Assembly: GCA_015069335.1 (NCBI GenBank)
Contig: SVIU01000005.1
Span: 1 to 50,873, forward strand
Origin: Clostridiales bacterium
GTDB lineage: Bacteria; Bacillota; Clostridia; Christensenellales; UBA1242
DNA length: 50,873 nucleotides
Direction of reading: 5' to 3'
Below are positions 8,601 through 16,982 of the stretch, one piece after another (positions within the stretch are counted from its first letter, which is position 1; each line of letters opens with the position of its first letter). The position numbers and the translations under genes are program-made. The notes beneath the pieces are model-generated. The model did not search any database, was not told where the DNA came from, and saw only the letters and a list, made by a program, of their open reading frames with translations.

Positions 8601-11600
8601 ATATGTTTTGAGGTTTGCATTTAAACGTCTTGTGTTTACATTAACAATTGCGTAAACATTATCTTGGCCTATCGGATCAATTTCTAATGTGATTTTGTAG
8701 TTGGTATCATCCCCTATTTTGCTCACTTTTAAATATGATGTGTCATTTGAAGTGTTTATCATTTTAAAACTTGCAATATCATTAGAAGTGGTTGAATTGA
8801 TTTCGTTATATTCTAGTCCAGCAACAACGTTATTAAAGACACCATTTTGGTCAACTTTGTCGAAAAGAACTAGTTTTTCACCAGCTGTAGCATACTCATT
8901 TTCATCATTATTGTCATACGTGGTTGTTAAATAAATCTTGTTGTCAGAACAATACTTAAACATATTTTCTGTGTCTTCAAAAATTTTGTAAAGATCCAAA
9001 TTTGAATAGTCTATTACTGGTTTGTATGTATTATCACGCGTATCAAAATATGTCAATTTGACAAATGGGAATTTCAACTCGCTTATAACTATTTGATAGG
9101 TTGTACTTATAGAATGTTCGTCAGTTAATGTTAATGTTCCGGCTTCTGTAAACAACTTGCTAGCTGACAATTTTACTGTGTAGTCTGTTGTGCTTCCACT
9201 ATTTAATTCTGCATAATAACCATAAAAACCTGTTATAGTTATTGTACCTTGTGTAAACATTGAACTAAATGTTGTATTGCTTACAACATCACCATTATTT
9301 ATAATTATTGCTTTTTGATCATTGTATAAAGCAAATGTACCGGAGTTTTGTAAGTTTGTTGGCACAATATTTAAGATAATTAATCCACCCAATACTGTTC
9401 CTTCTAGCGTTATATTAAATGCAATTGTGATTTTGTTTTCAAAAGCACCAAATTGTAAACTCACTTTATTGTCGGTTTCATCATAAGAATTGCTTGTTAT
9501 TATGCTGTTGTTTGGATATCCTGTAATGCCATCTTTATTTACAGAAATTACATCTGCAAGATCTGCTTTTTTAAATGACGTTACAGCTATTGCTTCTCCA
9601 TGAGCCACTCTTACAAAATAATCTGAAATAGGTAAAGTTAACGTATTACCAGTTAAGCTTACGGTTGTTGCTCCAGGATTTTTTAATTGCAAACTTTTGT
9701 TAACTTTAAATTGCAATGGGTAGTTTAAATCACCCACCGAAAGAGTTGTAACATTGCTTAGATATATCGTTATAGACTCAACTGAATCATCTGCAAATGT
9801 CTTTTTAAATGTGAATTTTTTTAGTCCCGCTGAAATATTTTCAATTGTTTCTGCCGTATCACCATCTAACCACAAATTATCACAATTTGCTGTTATTTCA
9901 ATTGTATATTCGATTCCCGTATATACGTTGTAAATTGCACTTTGTTGATCTTTTGTTACTTCACCACTGATTGTCTCTGCTTGGCTGTTTTCAAAAGAGT
10001 ATGAAACGTTTTCTGCAGAAATGATTAAGTTTGGTTGAATATTTAACTCAACATCTTGATATAAATTTAATGTTTCTTCTATATAGGTTAAACTTAATGA
10101 TACTGGACTACCTAATAATTTTGTAATTTTGATGCTACTTATTGAGTCGCCCTCTTTATAGCTGGCAACACCCATAATATTGTTTAACGCGACGGCTGTG
10201 GATTGATTAGAAATTTTAACCGTCAACTTTAATTGTTTTTCGGTTTCTGTAGGAAGCTTATACCACATATTAAACAAACCAGTTACATCTGTAAGAATGC
10301 ATTCATCGGTATAAACATCATTCGCATTTAAATAAATGTTAATTTTTTCATAATTATAATTTTCGTCTGTTGGAACTTCTTGAGTTTCACCACTTGGAGT
10401 ATCAATTTGATATTTTGAAACATAACCAGAACTCAAAACCTTTATTTTAAATGATTGTTGCAATTCATCTATTCCGTTTAAATATAACGATATGGTGGCC
10501 TCTTTTTGATCTTGGCTGGAATAAACAAAATCTAAAACTGTGTCATTTAAAATTTTAACACTATTATCATTTGAAACAAGTTTCCAACCCTCTGAGGTTG
10601 GTGTGCTAACGCCCAAGAAATCTTCTATATAAACATTAACTACATTTGATCCACTTTGAGTTATTGTTATGTCTTCTAATATATCGCCATTTTTCATTTT
10701 TGCAGTGAAAGTTCTTTTAAAACTGCCGCCCTCAAAAATTGTTGCAACTTCTATGTACTCCAATTGATCCAACTCAAGCCTTGTCGCAGCTGGGTTAACA
10801 TTATCTTGGTATGTAAACACAAAATATGCTTTACTGTTTATATTTTGAATAATACTAATTGTACTTGTTTTGCTATTGTTGCCCATATCATAAACATGAT
10901 CTATTGGGAACAAATATTCTTTGCCCTGTAATATGTATAAGAAATATAGTCTAACAACAACATCATTATCGACAACAATTGTTGATATGTCAAAATAGTA
11001 ATTATTTACTCCCTCGCTGCCTAATGTACTTTTAATATAATTTGTAGCAATATTTTTTTGTGTTCTAGCAACAACACTAATTGAGCCATCTATTAAGGCA
11101 TTGTATATTGCTGTTTTTTGGCTGTCGGTCAAGTCAGTCAAATTTATACCAACTCTTAAAACATTTTCTGTGTTTTGAGCAATTTTAAATACAACAGGCT
11201 CACTATTGGTTACACCAGCACTGCCATCCTTTAAATATGTGATTGCTCCTGAAATTGTTGAAATTGATTTTGTATAAGTAATTTCTAATGACGACAAAGA
11301 TTCATTTAAACCCTCTTGTACAGAAGAATATTTTACAAACACATATTTGCCATCGCTGATAACTGGTTGTCTTAAGGCATTTGTTTTGATGGTTGCAAAC
11401 ATAACTTTTACTGTTACCGCTGGAATTTCAGAACCTTTTAATTTTAAGAAATGGCCATCCAATTCAAATAAATTTTTTGATGCACCGTTTATTAAATATG
11501 TTTGTGGTTTTGTATCGGTTGTATAAAAGTAGTCTGACAACGTTTTGCTGCCCTCGGCTATAGCGTCATCTGTATAAATAAAGAATTTGTATGTTTGATA

Positions 11601-13466
11601 TGTGTTGTTGGCATCAATTGAAATCAATTTTGACAAATCAATTTCTGAATTTAGTTTTATTTGATTAATTGTTTGGTCATAACCATCAGGATTTACATCT
11701 TTTTCCATATCAATAACATTAGACATGTCTATAATGCTTAATGCTAATGGTGCTGTTTGTGTCCATGTTACACTTTCTTCATTGCCCTCCACGCTTGTTA
11801 AGTTGAAAATCTTATAAGAATTTTCTTGGACAATTTCGTTTTTTATTTCTCCATTTGAAAAGTATTCAATTACAACTCTAATGTCGTTTGTAATATGAAC
11901 ATCACTATAAACTTGCCAATAAGCATTTTGATATGTGGTTTGATCGCCAATTGGAAAATAATATTTTTGTGTAGTGTTTCCATTTGGTATTTCTTTTGTT
12001 GTATAATCATCACTATTTATAAACTTAATTTCGCTTGCATCAACCCATTGGTTGCCTAAAAATTTTTCAAATCTAATACCAACATTTAGGATTTTGTTTT
12101 GCAAGTCTATTGAATTCATGTTTGGGTTTGATATTTCAATTTTTAAGTGTGAGGTATGTTTTGCGTTAACTCCGTCTTTTGATGCATATATGGTATGTAT
12201 CATATCTGGCGAGAAATTATGCATAGATCCATTAATGGCAATGTTTGTAACCTCAACGTCAACAATATTGAATTCTGCTGTTTTTTTGATTATTGGCTTG
12301 TCTTGTACTGTTTGTGCTTTGTAAAGGTCTTCTAATTTTGAAACACGTTGATAAAATTCTTCTGGCAATTCCAATATAGTGAGTTCTTCTGATTTTGCGT
12401 TATCAAACAAATAAGCATAAACACCCGATTGTTTTTCTTGAGCCCAATTTTGAATATCTGTTGTTGCTTGAAATTTTAAAAGATTTGTTCCTGGAACAAT
12501 CCCTAAGTTTGTCAAATGTTGAATTTCGTTTTCAACAATTTCGCCCATTATATAATATTTTAAACCGTTAGAAAATTGTTGATACAATTCATTAATTTGA
12601 TTAACATAAGCTGCATCAATGAGGTTGTTTGAAACAATGCTGTTTAACAAATCGTGCATATCAACAAAATCTTGCGCTTTGATTGAATTGTTGTCGAGGG
12701 AGTTTAAAAATTCATAAAAGTCTTGTACTGTATAATTTAAGCCTTGCATTCCTCCTGCGTTGATTTGATCAAATATTGATTTTATTTCATCAAAATATTG
12801 AGCAATAAAAAAGTCTGATGAAATTTTTGAATATTTAAATTGACTTCTTGCTGGAGAATATTTAATGCCCATATAAATTGTTTCTCCAGCATTTATTTCA
12901 TAATTATCAGAGATTAGAGTTTTATATGACTGGTCTTGAAGATTTTCACCCAAACCCATATCGCCATTTATAACAAATATGTTTGCATCATATACTGGCA
13001 CATCAACAAATATTTGAGTTGTTGCCTTTTCTGTTGTTACGCACTCTGATGTTGCCACCAAATTTGATATACCACCAGCAATCCACTCTATTTGCGCATT
13101 GTTTTCATCAACAAAACCGTCATTTGCTGTTGTGGCCAATTTGACATTTATAGGTTCATTAATTTTTGCATTTTTTGGCACTATAATAACCCCATCGGTA
13201 ATATGATTTGCACCATATGGGGTTGAAGCAACACCATTTCCAAAAGAAAGAGTAATGTTGTCAACCGTAACATTTTCTGTTGTGGTTGTTACTTTGATTT
13301 GGAAATTTTCTACCGTTTCATAACTTTCAAATTCAAAAGAAATTTTTTCTGGATTGATAATTTCTTCCTCAAAACTGCCTGTTAAATACATTATTCCAAA
13401 GCTTGCACCCAATACAACTACTAGAGAAGCTAAGCATATTGCAAATATTTTAAAAAACCTTTTCAT
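2634..13466 (-). CDS. Giant exported beta-rich surface protein (3610 aa), FN3-like domain
   Basis: No named family fits the whole protein. The N-terminus (MKRFFKIF, then about 20 hydrophobic residues ending near LTGSFEEE) is a signal peptide or an uncleaved membrane anchor, so the rest is expected outside the cell. Nearly all of the sequence is Asn/Thr/Ser/Val/Ile-rich with short alternating hydrophobic segments typical of stacked Ig-like beta-sandwich domains. Exceptions are a helix-rich stretch at about 207-387, an FN3-like segment at about 2885-2975 (GKVSWGPVTGANAYIYQID, then VKAID), and a Cys cluster CNHTSPDGCTC near 3160. There is no LPXTG motif, C-terminal membrane segment or SLH domain; the end is simply NQPASA. 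Start: AAGGAG six bases before the ATG, and a good promoter at 13559-13587. The reading frame is intact over 10.8 kb. An adhesin or matrix component is a plausible role, by inference. Confidence 0.8.
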   Translation of the reverse strand: MKRFFKIFAICLASLVVVLGASFGIMYLTGSFEEEIINPEKISFEFESYETVENFQIKVTTTTENVTVDNITLSFGNGVASTPYGANHITDGVIIVPKNAKINEPINVKLATTANDGFVDENNAQIEWIAGGISNLVATSECVTTEKATTQIFVDVPVYDANIFVINGDMGLGENLQDQSYKTLISDNYEINAGETIYMGIKYSPARSQFKYSKISSDFFIAQYFDEIKSIFDQINAGGMQGLNYTVQDFYEFLNSLDNNSIKAQDFVDMHDLLNSIVSNNLIDAAYVNQINELYQQFSNGLKYYIMGEIVENEIQHLTNLGIVPGTNLLKFQATTDIQNWAQEKQSGVYAYLFDNAKSEELTILELPEEFYQRVSKLEDLYKAQTVQDKPIIKKTAEFNIVDVEVTNIAINGSMHNFSPDMIHTIYASKDGVNAKHTSHLKIEISNPNMNSIDLQNKILNVGIRFEKFLGNQWVDASEIKFINSDDYTTKEIPNGNTTQKYYFPIGDQTTYQNAYWQVYSDVHITNDIRVVIEYFSNGEIKNEIVQENSYKIFNLTSVEGNEESVTWTQTAPLALSIIDMSNVIDMEKDVNPDGYDQTINQIKLNSEIDLSKLISIDANNTYQTYKFFIYTDDAIAEGSKTLSDYFYTTDTKPQTYLINGASKNLFELDGHFLKLKGSEIPAVTVKVMFATIKTNALRQPVISDGKYVFVKYSSVQEGLNESLSSLEITYTKSISTISGAITYLKDGSAGVTNSEPVVFKIAQNTENVLRVGINLTDLTDSQKTAIYNALIDGSISVVARTQKNIATNYIKSTLGSEGVNNYYFDISTIVVDNDVVVRLYFLYILQGKEYLFPIDHVYDMGNNSKTSTISIIQNINSKAYFVFTYQDNVNPAATRLELDQLEYIEVATIFEGGSFKRTFTAKMKNGDILEDITITQSGSNVVNVYIEDFLGVSTPTSEGWKLVSNDNSVKILNDTVLDFVYSSQDQKEATISLYLNGIDELQQSFKIKVLSSGYVSKYQIDTPSGETQEVPTDENYNYEKINIYLNANDVYTDECILTDVTGLFNMWYKLPTETEKQLKLTVKISNQSTAVALNNIMGVASYKEGDSISSIKITKLLGSPVSLSLTYIEETLNLYQDVELNIQPNLIISAENVSYSFENSQAETISGEVTKDQQSAIYNVYTGIEYTIEITANCDNLWLDGDTAETIENISAGLKKFTFKKTFADDSVESITIYLSNVTTLSVGDLNYPLQFKVNKSLQLKNPGATTVSLTGNTLTLPISDYFVRVAHGEAIAVTSFKKADLADVISVNKDGITGYPNNSIITSNSYDETDNKVSLQFGAFENKITIAFNITLEGTVLGGLIILNIVPTNLQNSGTFALYNDQKAIIINNGDVVSNTTFSSMFTQGTITITGFYGYYAELNSGSTTDYTVKLSASKLFTEAGTLTLTDEHSISTTYQIVISELKFPFVKLTYFDTRDNTYKPVIDYSNLDLYKIFEDTENMFKYCSDNKIYLTTTYDNNDENEYATAGEKLVLFDKVDQNGVFNNVVAGLEYNEINSTTSNDIASFKMINTSNDTSYLKVSKIGDDTNYKITLEIDPIGQDNVYAIVNVNTRRLNANLKTYLSVPVLIKLDKTQKLHISYPFGTEEVSTDTVVNSKTYGSEDFDKDLMGGNFASLKSYMEYLSFDMNGEAKTNILDPKYKRLSVYQKGEDENYQLQSSYVGYKFEIEKVYFNQGNGWSMATAEQISNLAQLDIATGDLSIFNEIALNIRVKIKISTTNGSVNYYYVSAGEIPSMPLLRQRYTEGNISGSATTIGKNGGTFEVANGNKIAFDSSLGATVNEAIIFNYYLNSIATQENLSARVYFDNVIDEDEKYADVDPTAKTITFIAQPTSTTITIELYTIYGVLTTITANMGAACNFKELQSGVKIWSNTSYELGELFEMTGYTVSQIELIDSNSVGYDIIDNKVYFKHLPHNVAKQKFNLDLRATIQKDGKSYDVVINHANVEVNQLVRSNNTNINNPFVAVENTNYQIADNSKIQLTNAQVKTLLGELFEDASKDSNPPVAYADYESLIIKIENTVVDYDTGTYDYNLGIIVSEITKVLKVELIDAQGTIIAVAYAQFEANPEYIVKINYPIVVNNADQEEEIWQCEYLQKGQILDFSANNINGKPRIIVTDKDGSPVTGVDIVDENGEVVSTFDTSDIDDSQLEKTLKFNIKIGGAVYGTYNVVVKNSGLYSIEADNNQTIVYVSYGDDNVFGNLDVIITMPAVAEGVDVSKVNFYVDYADGTKTDVNLIEGVYYSQASKIRTVMATSDYDNNFKIMMQVVDENSETYDVELERDDFEIKPRATLKYNGFDIRYQDYGNVVEDVDITTYYTWTNDQIESNLYEIVLDDGIKLASDDIAIGDCKILYKYDIDINKDQEVVLVANANGDDGVSFIETFMVKDTQGNKFGYNNLIGENRKISLSIDDSSQSLIYREHKPNGEVNDFLLKALGAKNDGSVINLTFTYTATSEHSIKISLTVKVVSDLVVELRNNDSPVTENSQNNPYLFVFDSTNNTRVLTSKTVTKYIHVYSIHDLESNRKNIAQSFNISATSVGGADYSAYFNCVRRTNLTTGDYEIIVSYTQQAQLGSKLIEIKFYDSYGFEFVYYIKFVASKEVVNTTLNVGGNIYEGDSLDVYNAKVSSNSTKKGIGITINSNSDQTYETTQEVVLQAVEFWVKKAQGDIQIPKAAVVDTASKEIDFSFLEESLWSTHGNGASINGYLKVKIKLGTGTEDYVFTVDIVIIKKYKLELKPENTYIRDGFEVEMEHFVDVFDNKQQKQLGRPELTQTQTLMADIDLDNIVYDSGTSTSLTTYINEQLAIVNNSNGDEKEKTAAWNNLETVGFTPPHAQALGRPVVSIAADGKVSWGPVTGANAYIYQIDTAAEVQVTTIPTTITLDREQKIKVKAIDTSDRQKDGSWTAELTHDGNEKSSPSSSSYLITDLAIKLSIIATSSIDNSTITRYVTPTIQSGNVVSIKIPLGIKGGLFSEDVTPENNHSFDVKIYNNKERKNRENTVVNITSGSTVVNALNIKTITNINIWVGANVLSSDNMGLALEVDNVVYYYCYFTDINGNTKNIAAGINAPIALYDSVFIDKDVKLFTGKVEESSPTHGATLTKCNHTSPDGCTCITIVNGLTPAHAKLAKNISSLKVNDTTPTDTADDTSTYTGELTKTKFESTKDGIKYQETDMNIDVVFKEYVANSDTTKNAISKITGEKGKVNVTLKYTGINTDKAYLPEAVHRVYLDLSLDTNNAISTPTTITLAQWASGNTGINGAFELKTGSGVSDILAQNEDKTFTTNSADLKFEVANTSDLYEVTEAGVITLKTGFKPNEYYITLIVKCKYNTTNNTTDYEPIGTVSIVFTSAIILDVYKQQASNSFDYKVDLHGLVPNGTITASDISIDSFKPTAYSASSTNAIASFASTTEFVANKVMQLKIKEEQKFVLIRINEIILTNATTPPPTLVITKTIDQKGTPDTTDDVITSYSIPSSAFEYKVNNEEQTLSSGSIILKTTDETQIFTFEYITPNFVYTVSGDEDITNGEMTVEYGLCTSTVAVTVTEETINQPASA

Positions 13467-13558
13467 AATTACTCCTTAAAATTTGGAAAAATATTAAAAA
13501 ATATTAAAATAAATTAATTTTAAATAAAATAATTTAAGAAATTTTAATTTCGCTTATA

Positions 13559-13587
13559 ATTATATAATTATTGTTTGTTAAAGTCAA
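13559..13587 (-). promoter_or_regulatory. Sigma-A promoter of the giant surface gene
   Basis: On the minus strand TTGACT, 17 bp, TATAAT. The predicted transcript starts near 13552, giving a leader of about 85 nt before the ATG at 13466. Confidence 0.75.
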
Positions 13588-13689
13588 TTAAATATGAGGT
13601 TGCGTCAAATAATTTTAATTTTATTTTACAATTTATTTACACCAACATATTTTGATAATAATTATACGAAAATTTTTATGACATGAATA

Positions 13690-13718
13690 TTGACAAATTT
13701 ATACTTTGTTGATATACT
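13690..13718 (+). promoter_or_regulatory. Sigma-A promoter of the 541-aa membrane protein gene
   Basis: TTGACA, exactly 17 bp, TATACT: a near-consensus promoter. The start site would be near 13725, followed shortly by AAAGGAG and the ATG at 13743. The 276-bp gap between the two divergent genes otherwise shows only A/T-rich sequence. Confidence 0.85.
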
Positions 13719-13742
13719 AAAAGAAAATGAAAAAGGAGAAAA

Positions 13743-15368
13743 ATGATGGAAGAAAAAAAATTGCCAGATATCATTATTGAACCACAAGATGTGACAGAGT
13801 TGCAGCCGGACACTCAAACTGAAACAAAAACCGAAATCACACCAGCCACAACGCCAGAAAACGCAACCGATGTTCAAACTGATAAACCTGTTGAAACTCA
13901 AGTTGAAGATCAACCAGAATCGCCAACAGAAAAGCAAAACGAAACAACCAATGAGGAACATCCTAGTGTTATTGTAGAGGTTCCAAACGAAACACCAGTT
14001 GATGCACAAACTGATACTCAAGCCGAAGCACAAACTGGAACTCAAGCCGAAGTTATAACTGATACCCATGACGAGACTCAGCCTCAAACACATGAATCTG
14101 AATCTCACAGCGAAACAACACCCCCTAAAGCTCAAACAGCAGTTTCAACTCCAAAAAAACAACCGAGCGAACCAATAATTATTGAACACTCATCAAGCAA
14201 AAATAGTAAAACTAAAGGTGACGCAAGAGTTACCGTTGAACGCGCAGAAAGAATTGTTGTTGAGGGTGATCCAGCCACTGCCTCAGAATTGTTAAAACTT
14301 GTAAAACAACCAACCACAACCAAGAAGAAAACTTCTACAAAAAAGACTAGTTCAGCAAAAAAGAGCAGCACCAAAAAACCAAAAACTGTTGCACCAATAG
14401 AGCCTATACAACATGCTGAACCAGCTCCAGCAGAAACACAAAAAGTTGAGCCACAAACCACCCCTAATCCTGACACAAGCACAAAACAAACACCAGCATC
14501 AAATGGTGGGGCAGGCAACAATGACGAAAAAGAAAAACCACAAGTTCCAATTATTTCCGGAACAGTTTCTGGGCTTACAGCTATTGTTTTTGGACTTATT
14601 ATGCTAGCAGGATTTGTTAATCCTTTAATGATAATTATTACACTTGTTGCAATGTCTGCTTCCGCAACTTCGTTTACTTTTGGTTCGATACAAATGAAGG
14701 ATGCCAAAACAGCTCCTAAAAAAACTGCCAACAAGCAAGCAGAAAAGCAAAGTAAACAGCAAAAGAAACAAGAGAAAAAAGCAGAAAAGCAAATGACTAA
14801 ACAAGAAAGAAAAGCGAGAAAGCAACAAAAAAGCAAAACTCCTGAGTTGATGGCTACAACATTGGGCGATGCTATTCCTGCACAATCAGAACACCCATCT
14901 CAAGATCAAACTCCTTTGGCTCCACAAGTTGATAAACAAGAAGGTTTGTTAAAATCTAGCGTTGAAGAACTAAACAAAATGTTTGGCCAATTTACCCAAA
15001 ACCCACCAAAAACACCTGATGAAATGACTGCATTTAGACAAGATGTTGCAACCTTGGCTCAAGGAATTTATGATCAAGGAATTGACACTTCTGCAAGCGA
15101 ACAAGACGCAAGACTTTTTCAATGCTGTGTTAATTATCTTAATGCAAACAACGCGTTGCAAACTATAAAACAAACCCCAACTGGCGTTGCTGAACAAGAT
15201 GAACAATCAATAAGAGATGCTTTGGCTGTTAGTTATGAAGCGTTAAGCGAATTGCAATCAGCTTCGCAACAATATACTCAAGAAACCATTGCAAAGCAAG
15301 CTCCTACCACACAAGAAACAACAACCAGTTCTTCTCAACCTTCGCAAGAACAAGAAAAAACATTATAA
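13743..15368 (+). CDS. Low-complexity membrane-hairpin protein (541 aa), unknown function
   Basis: I do not recognise a family. There is no signal peptide. Residues 1 to about 150 are acidic and rich in Thr, Gln, Glu and Pro with loose TDTQAE-type repeats. About 195-225 is a Lys/Thr/Ser tract (TKKKTSTKKTSSAKKSSTKK). About 275-325 holds two adjacent hydrophobic segments (TAIVFGLIMLAGFVNPLMIIITLVA...), so both ends should lie on the same, presumably cytoplasmic, side. Next comes a highly charged Lys/Gln coiled segment (about 330-370), and from about 400 a more normal helical domain, followed by another Gln/Thr/Ser tail. Start: AAAGGAG just before ATGATG. It has its own promoter and terminator and is divergent from the giant surface gene, suggesting but not proving a linked role. 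Confidence 0.75.
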   Translation: MMEEKKLPDIIIEPQDVTELQPDTQTETKTEITPATTPENATDVQTDKPVETQVEDQPESPTEKQNETTNEEHPSVIVEVPNETPVDAQTDTQAEAQTGTQAEVITDTHDETQPQTHESESHSETTPPKAQTAVSTPKKQPSEPIIIEHSSSKNSKTKGDARVTVERAERIVVEGDPATASELLKLVKQPTTTKKKTSTKKTSSAKKSSTKKPKTVAPIEPIQHAEPAPAETQKVEPQTTPNPDTSTKQTPASNGGAGNNDEKEKPQVPIISGTVSGLTAIVFGLIMLAGFVNPLMIIITLVAMSASATSFTFGSIQMKDAKTAPKKTANKQAEKQSKQQKKQEKKAEKQMTKQERKARKQQKSKTPELMATTLGDAIPAQSEHPSQDQTPLAPQVDKQEGLLKSSVEELNKMFGQFTQNPPKTPDEMTAFRQDVATLAQGIYDQGIDTSASEQDARLFQCCVNYLNANNALQTIKQTPTGVAEQDEQSIRDALAVSYEALSELQSASQQYTQETIAKQAPTTQETTTSSSQPSQEQEKTL

Positions 15369-15380
15369 TTTCAAAACATA

Positions 15381-15411
15381 AAAAACGACAGTATCAACTG
15401 TCGTTTTTTTT
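15381..15411. terminator. Terminator after the 541-aa gene
   Basis: AAAAACGACAGT-atca-ACTGTCGTTTTT followed by further T. The stem is symmetric with A and T runs on both sides, so it probably also ends the minus-strand rpe operon. Confidence 0.9.
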
Positions 15412-15426
15412 GCATATTAATAAAAT

Positions 15427-16086
15427 TTATTTTAATTCTTCAATGGCTTGTTGTTTGTCTATGGCATTAAAAACATAACTGCCAGAAACAACAATATCTG
15501 CGCCATAAATACTTAGTTTTTTCGAAATTTCTGGCACAATTCCGCCGTCAACTTCAATTTTGAATCTTGCACCATAGCTTTCACGAATTTGTTTTAGTTT
15601 TTTGATTTTTGAATAAGTGCTTTCTTTAAACAACTGCCCGCTTTTCCCTGGCTCGACACTCATTACCAAAACGAGTTCCACATTTGCCAAGAACTCCAAA
15701 ATTTCACCAACTTCGGTGTTTGGTTTTATGGCAAGACCAGCAAGCGCTCCAAGAGAGTTTATCTTTTTTAAACATTTGATTAAATCTTTTTTGTTTTTAA
15801 ATGCTTCAAAATGAACGGTAACAAATTTTGCGCCGGCTTTGATATATTTTTCCACAAGTTTAAGTGGCTCATTTACCATTAAATGCACATCTAGTGGCAA
15901 AAGTGTGTGAAGATAGATATCTTTTACATCTCTTTCATTTATTGTGGTATGCCCAACAAAATTTTCGTGCATGACATCACAATGCACATAGTCTGCAATG
16001 TTGTTTAATCTTTTTACATAAACTAGCAAATCGTCTTTGTCTTTGCAAGGATCTGTTGATGGTGCAACCTTTAAAAAATTAGCCAT
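15427..16086 (-). CDS. rpe: Ribulose-phosphate 3-epimerase
   Basis: Interconverts ribulose 5-phosphate and xylulose 5-phosphate in the pentose phosphate pathway. The 219-residue TIM-barrel length is normal. Visible active-site features are HCD in strand 2 (metal-binding His and Asp), DVHLMV (second His), LVMSVEPGKSGQ (phosphate loop, usually NPGFGGQ) and EVDGGI (catalytic Asp). The usual MDGxFVPN after the first Asp is MHENFVGHT here, so this is a divergent member. A related hexulose-phosphate epimerase cannot be excluded. The ATG overlaps the end of rsgA by 8 bp, giving translational coupling, as in the Bacillus rsgA-rpe order. Confidence 0.85.
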   Translation of the reverse strand: MANFLKVAPSTDPCKDKDDLLVYVKRLNNIADYVHCDVMHENFVGHTTINERDVKDIYLHTLLPLDVHLMVNEPLKLVEKYIKAGAKFVTVHFEAFKNKKDLIKCLKKINSLGALAGLAIKPNTEVGEILEFLANVELVLVMSVEPGKSGQLFKESTYSKIKKLKQIRESYGARFKIEVDGGIVPEISKKLSIYGADIVVSGSYVFNAIDKQQAIEELK

Positions 16087-16951
16087 GTGTTCTTACCCAC
16101 TTTTGATTTAAAATTTTATATATTTCTTTATACCTTAAAAAACGGTCTTTGTCAATTAATCCGTCAAGTACTGCTCTTTTTACTGCACATTCTTCTTGTT
16201 TTTCATTAAAATGCACGCATGATTTATATTTACAACCCTCCATAACCTTAACAAAATCTGGATAATAATATGGGAGTTCGTAATAGGCAATTGGCAAAAG
16301 TTTTTCGTCCAAACTTGTAAAACCCGCCGTATCTGTGATGTAAATATCATCCTCAAAAAAGATTTCACAGTGGCGAGTTGTGTTTTTACCACGCTCTATT
16401 TTTATGCTTAACTCTCCCACTTGGCTTGCGTGCTTTTTTAATATTGAATTAACCAGTGCGCTTTTGCCAACAGCTGACTGCCCAGCAAATGCACTCAACT
16501 TGCCTTTTAAAGCTTGTTTTAAATTGTCTAATCCTTCACCAGTTTTTGCATTGGTAAAAATTATATTTTCGACCACATTTTCATAAACTTTTTTAACTTT
16601 TTCACAAAGACCTTTGTTTAGGTCAATTTTGTTTACAACAATAATTGGCTCAACGCCATAACAAAGGGAAAATAAAATTAGTTTGTCAACAATCATAAAA
16701 TCTGGTGCTGGAACTTCAGCAATTACAATGACCAAAGCGTCTAAATTTGCAAGTGGTGGGCGAACAAAAATGTTTTTTCGCTTGTTGATTTTTTCTATTG
16801 TAACTGGATTGTTTGATGTGTCAATTTCTACACTATCACCAACAAACACACCGTCAGCTTTTAAATTGCCTCTTGCAATGCAGCAAAAATCTTGGGCAAG
16901 AGTTTTTACCCAAAAATTATTTGCTACTTTTTTATATACAAGACCGGTCAT
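16079..16951 (-). CDS. rsgA: Ribosome small-subunit GTPase RsgA
   Basis: A circularly permuted GTPase that helps 30S subunit maturation. The 290-residue protein has an N-terminal OB fold (to about 70), then permuted G motifs: NKIDL (G4) before GQSAVGKSAL (G1) and DTAGF (G3). A C-terminal zinc-binding knuckle follows (EGCKYKSCVHFNEKQEEC, the C-x4-C-x-H-x6-C pattern). The length matches the family. The ATG at 16951 is preceded by AAGGTAGAG. Upstream, where many Firmicutes carry prpC and prkC, there is only a MITE-like repeat and then rlmN. Confidence 0.95.
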   Translation of the reverse strand: MTGLVYKKVANNFWVKTLAQDFCCIARGNLKADGVFVGDSVEIDTSNNPVTIEKINKRKNIFVRPPLANLDALVIVIAEVPAPDFMIVDKLILFSLCYGVEPIIVVNKIDLNKGLCEKVKKVYENVVENIIFTNAKTGEGLDNLKQALKGKLSAFAGQSAVGKSALVNSILKKHASQVGELSIKIERGKNTTRHCEIFFEDDIYITDTAGFTSLDEKLLPIAYYELPYYYPDFVKVMEGCKYKSCVHFNEKQEECAVKRAVLDGLIDKDRFLRYKEIYKILNQKWVRTHG

Positions 16952-16982
16952 TTTTACTCTACCTTAAGTTGATTTTTGTGGG

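Noticed and set aside
13662-14885. Minus-strand ORFs of 157, 234 and 86 residues opposite the 541-residue gene
   Set aside because: Cys/Phe/Leu-rich composition is the antisense of Gln/Thr/Lys codons; the plus-strand gene has promoter, ribosome binding site and terminator.
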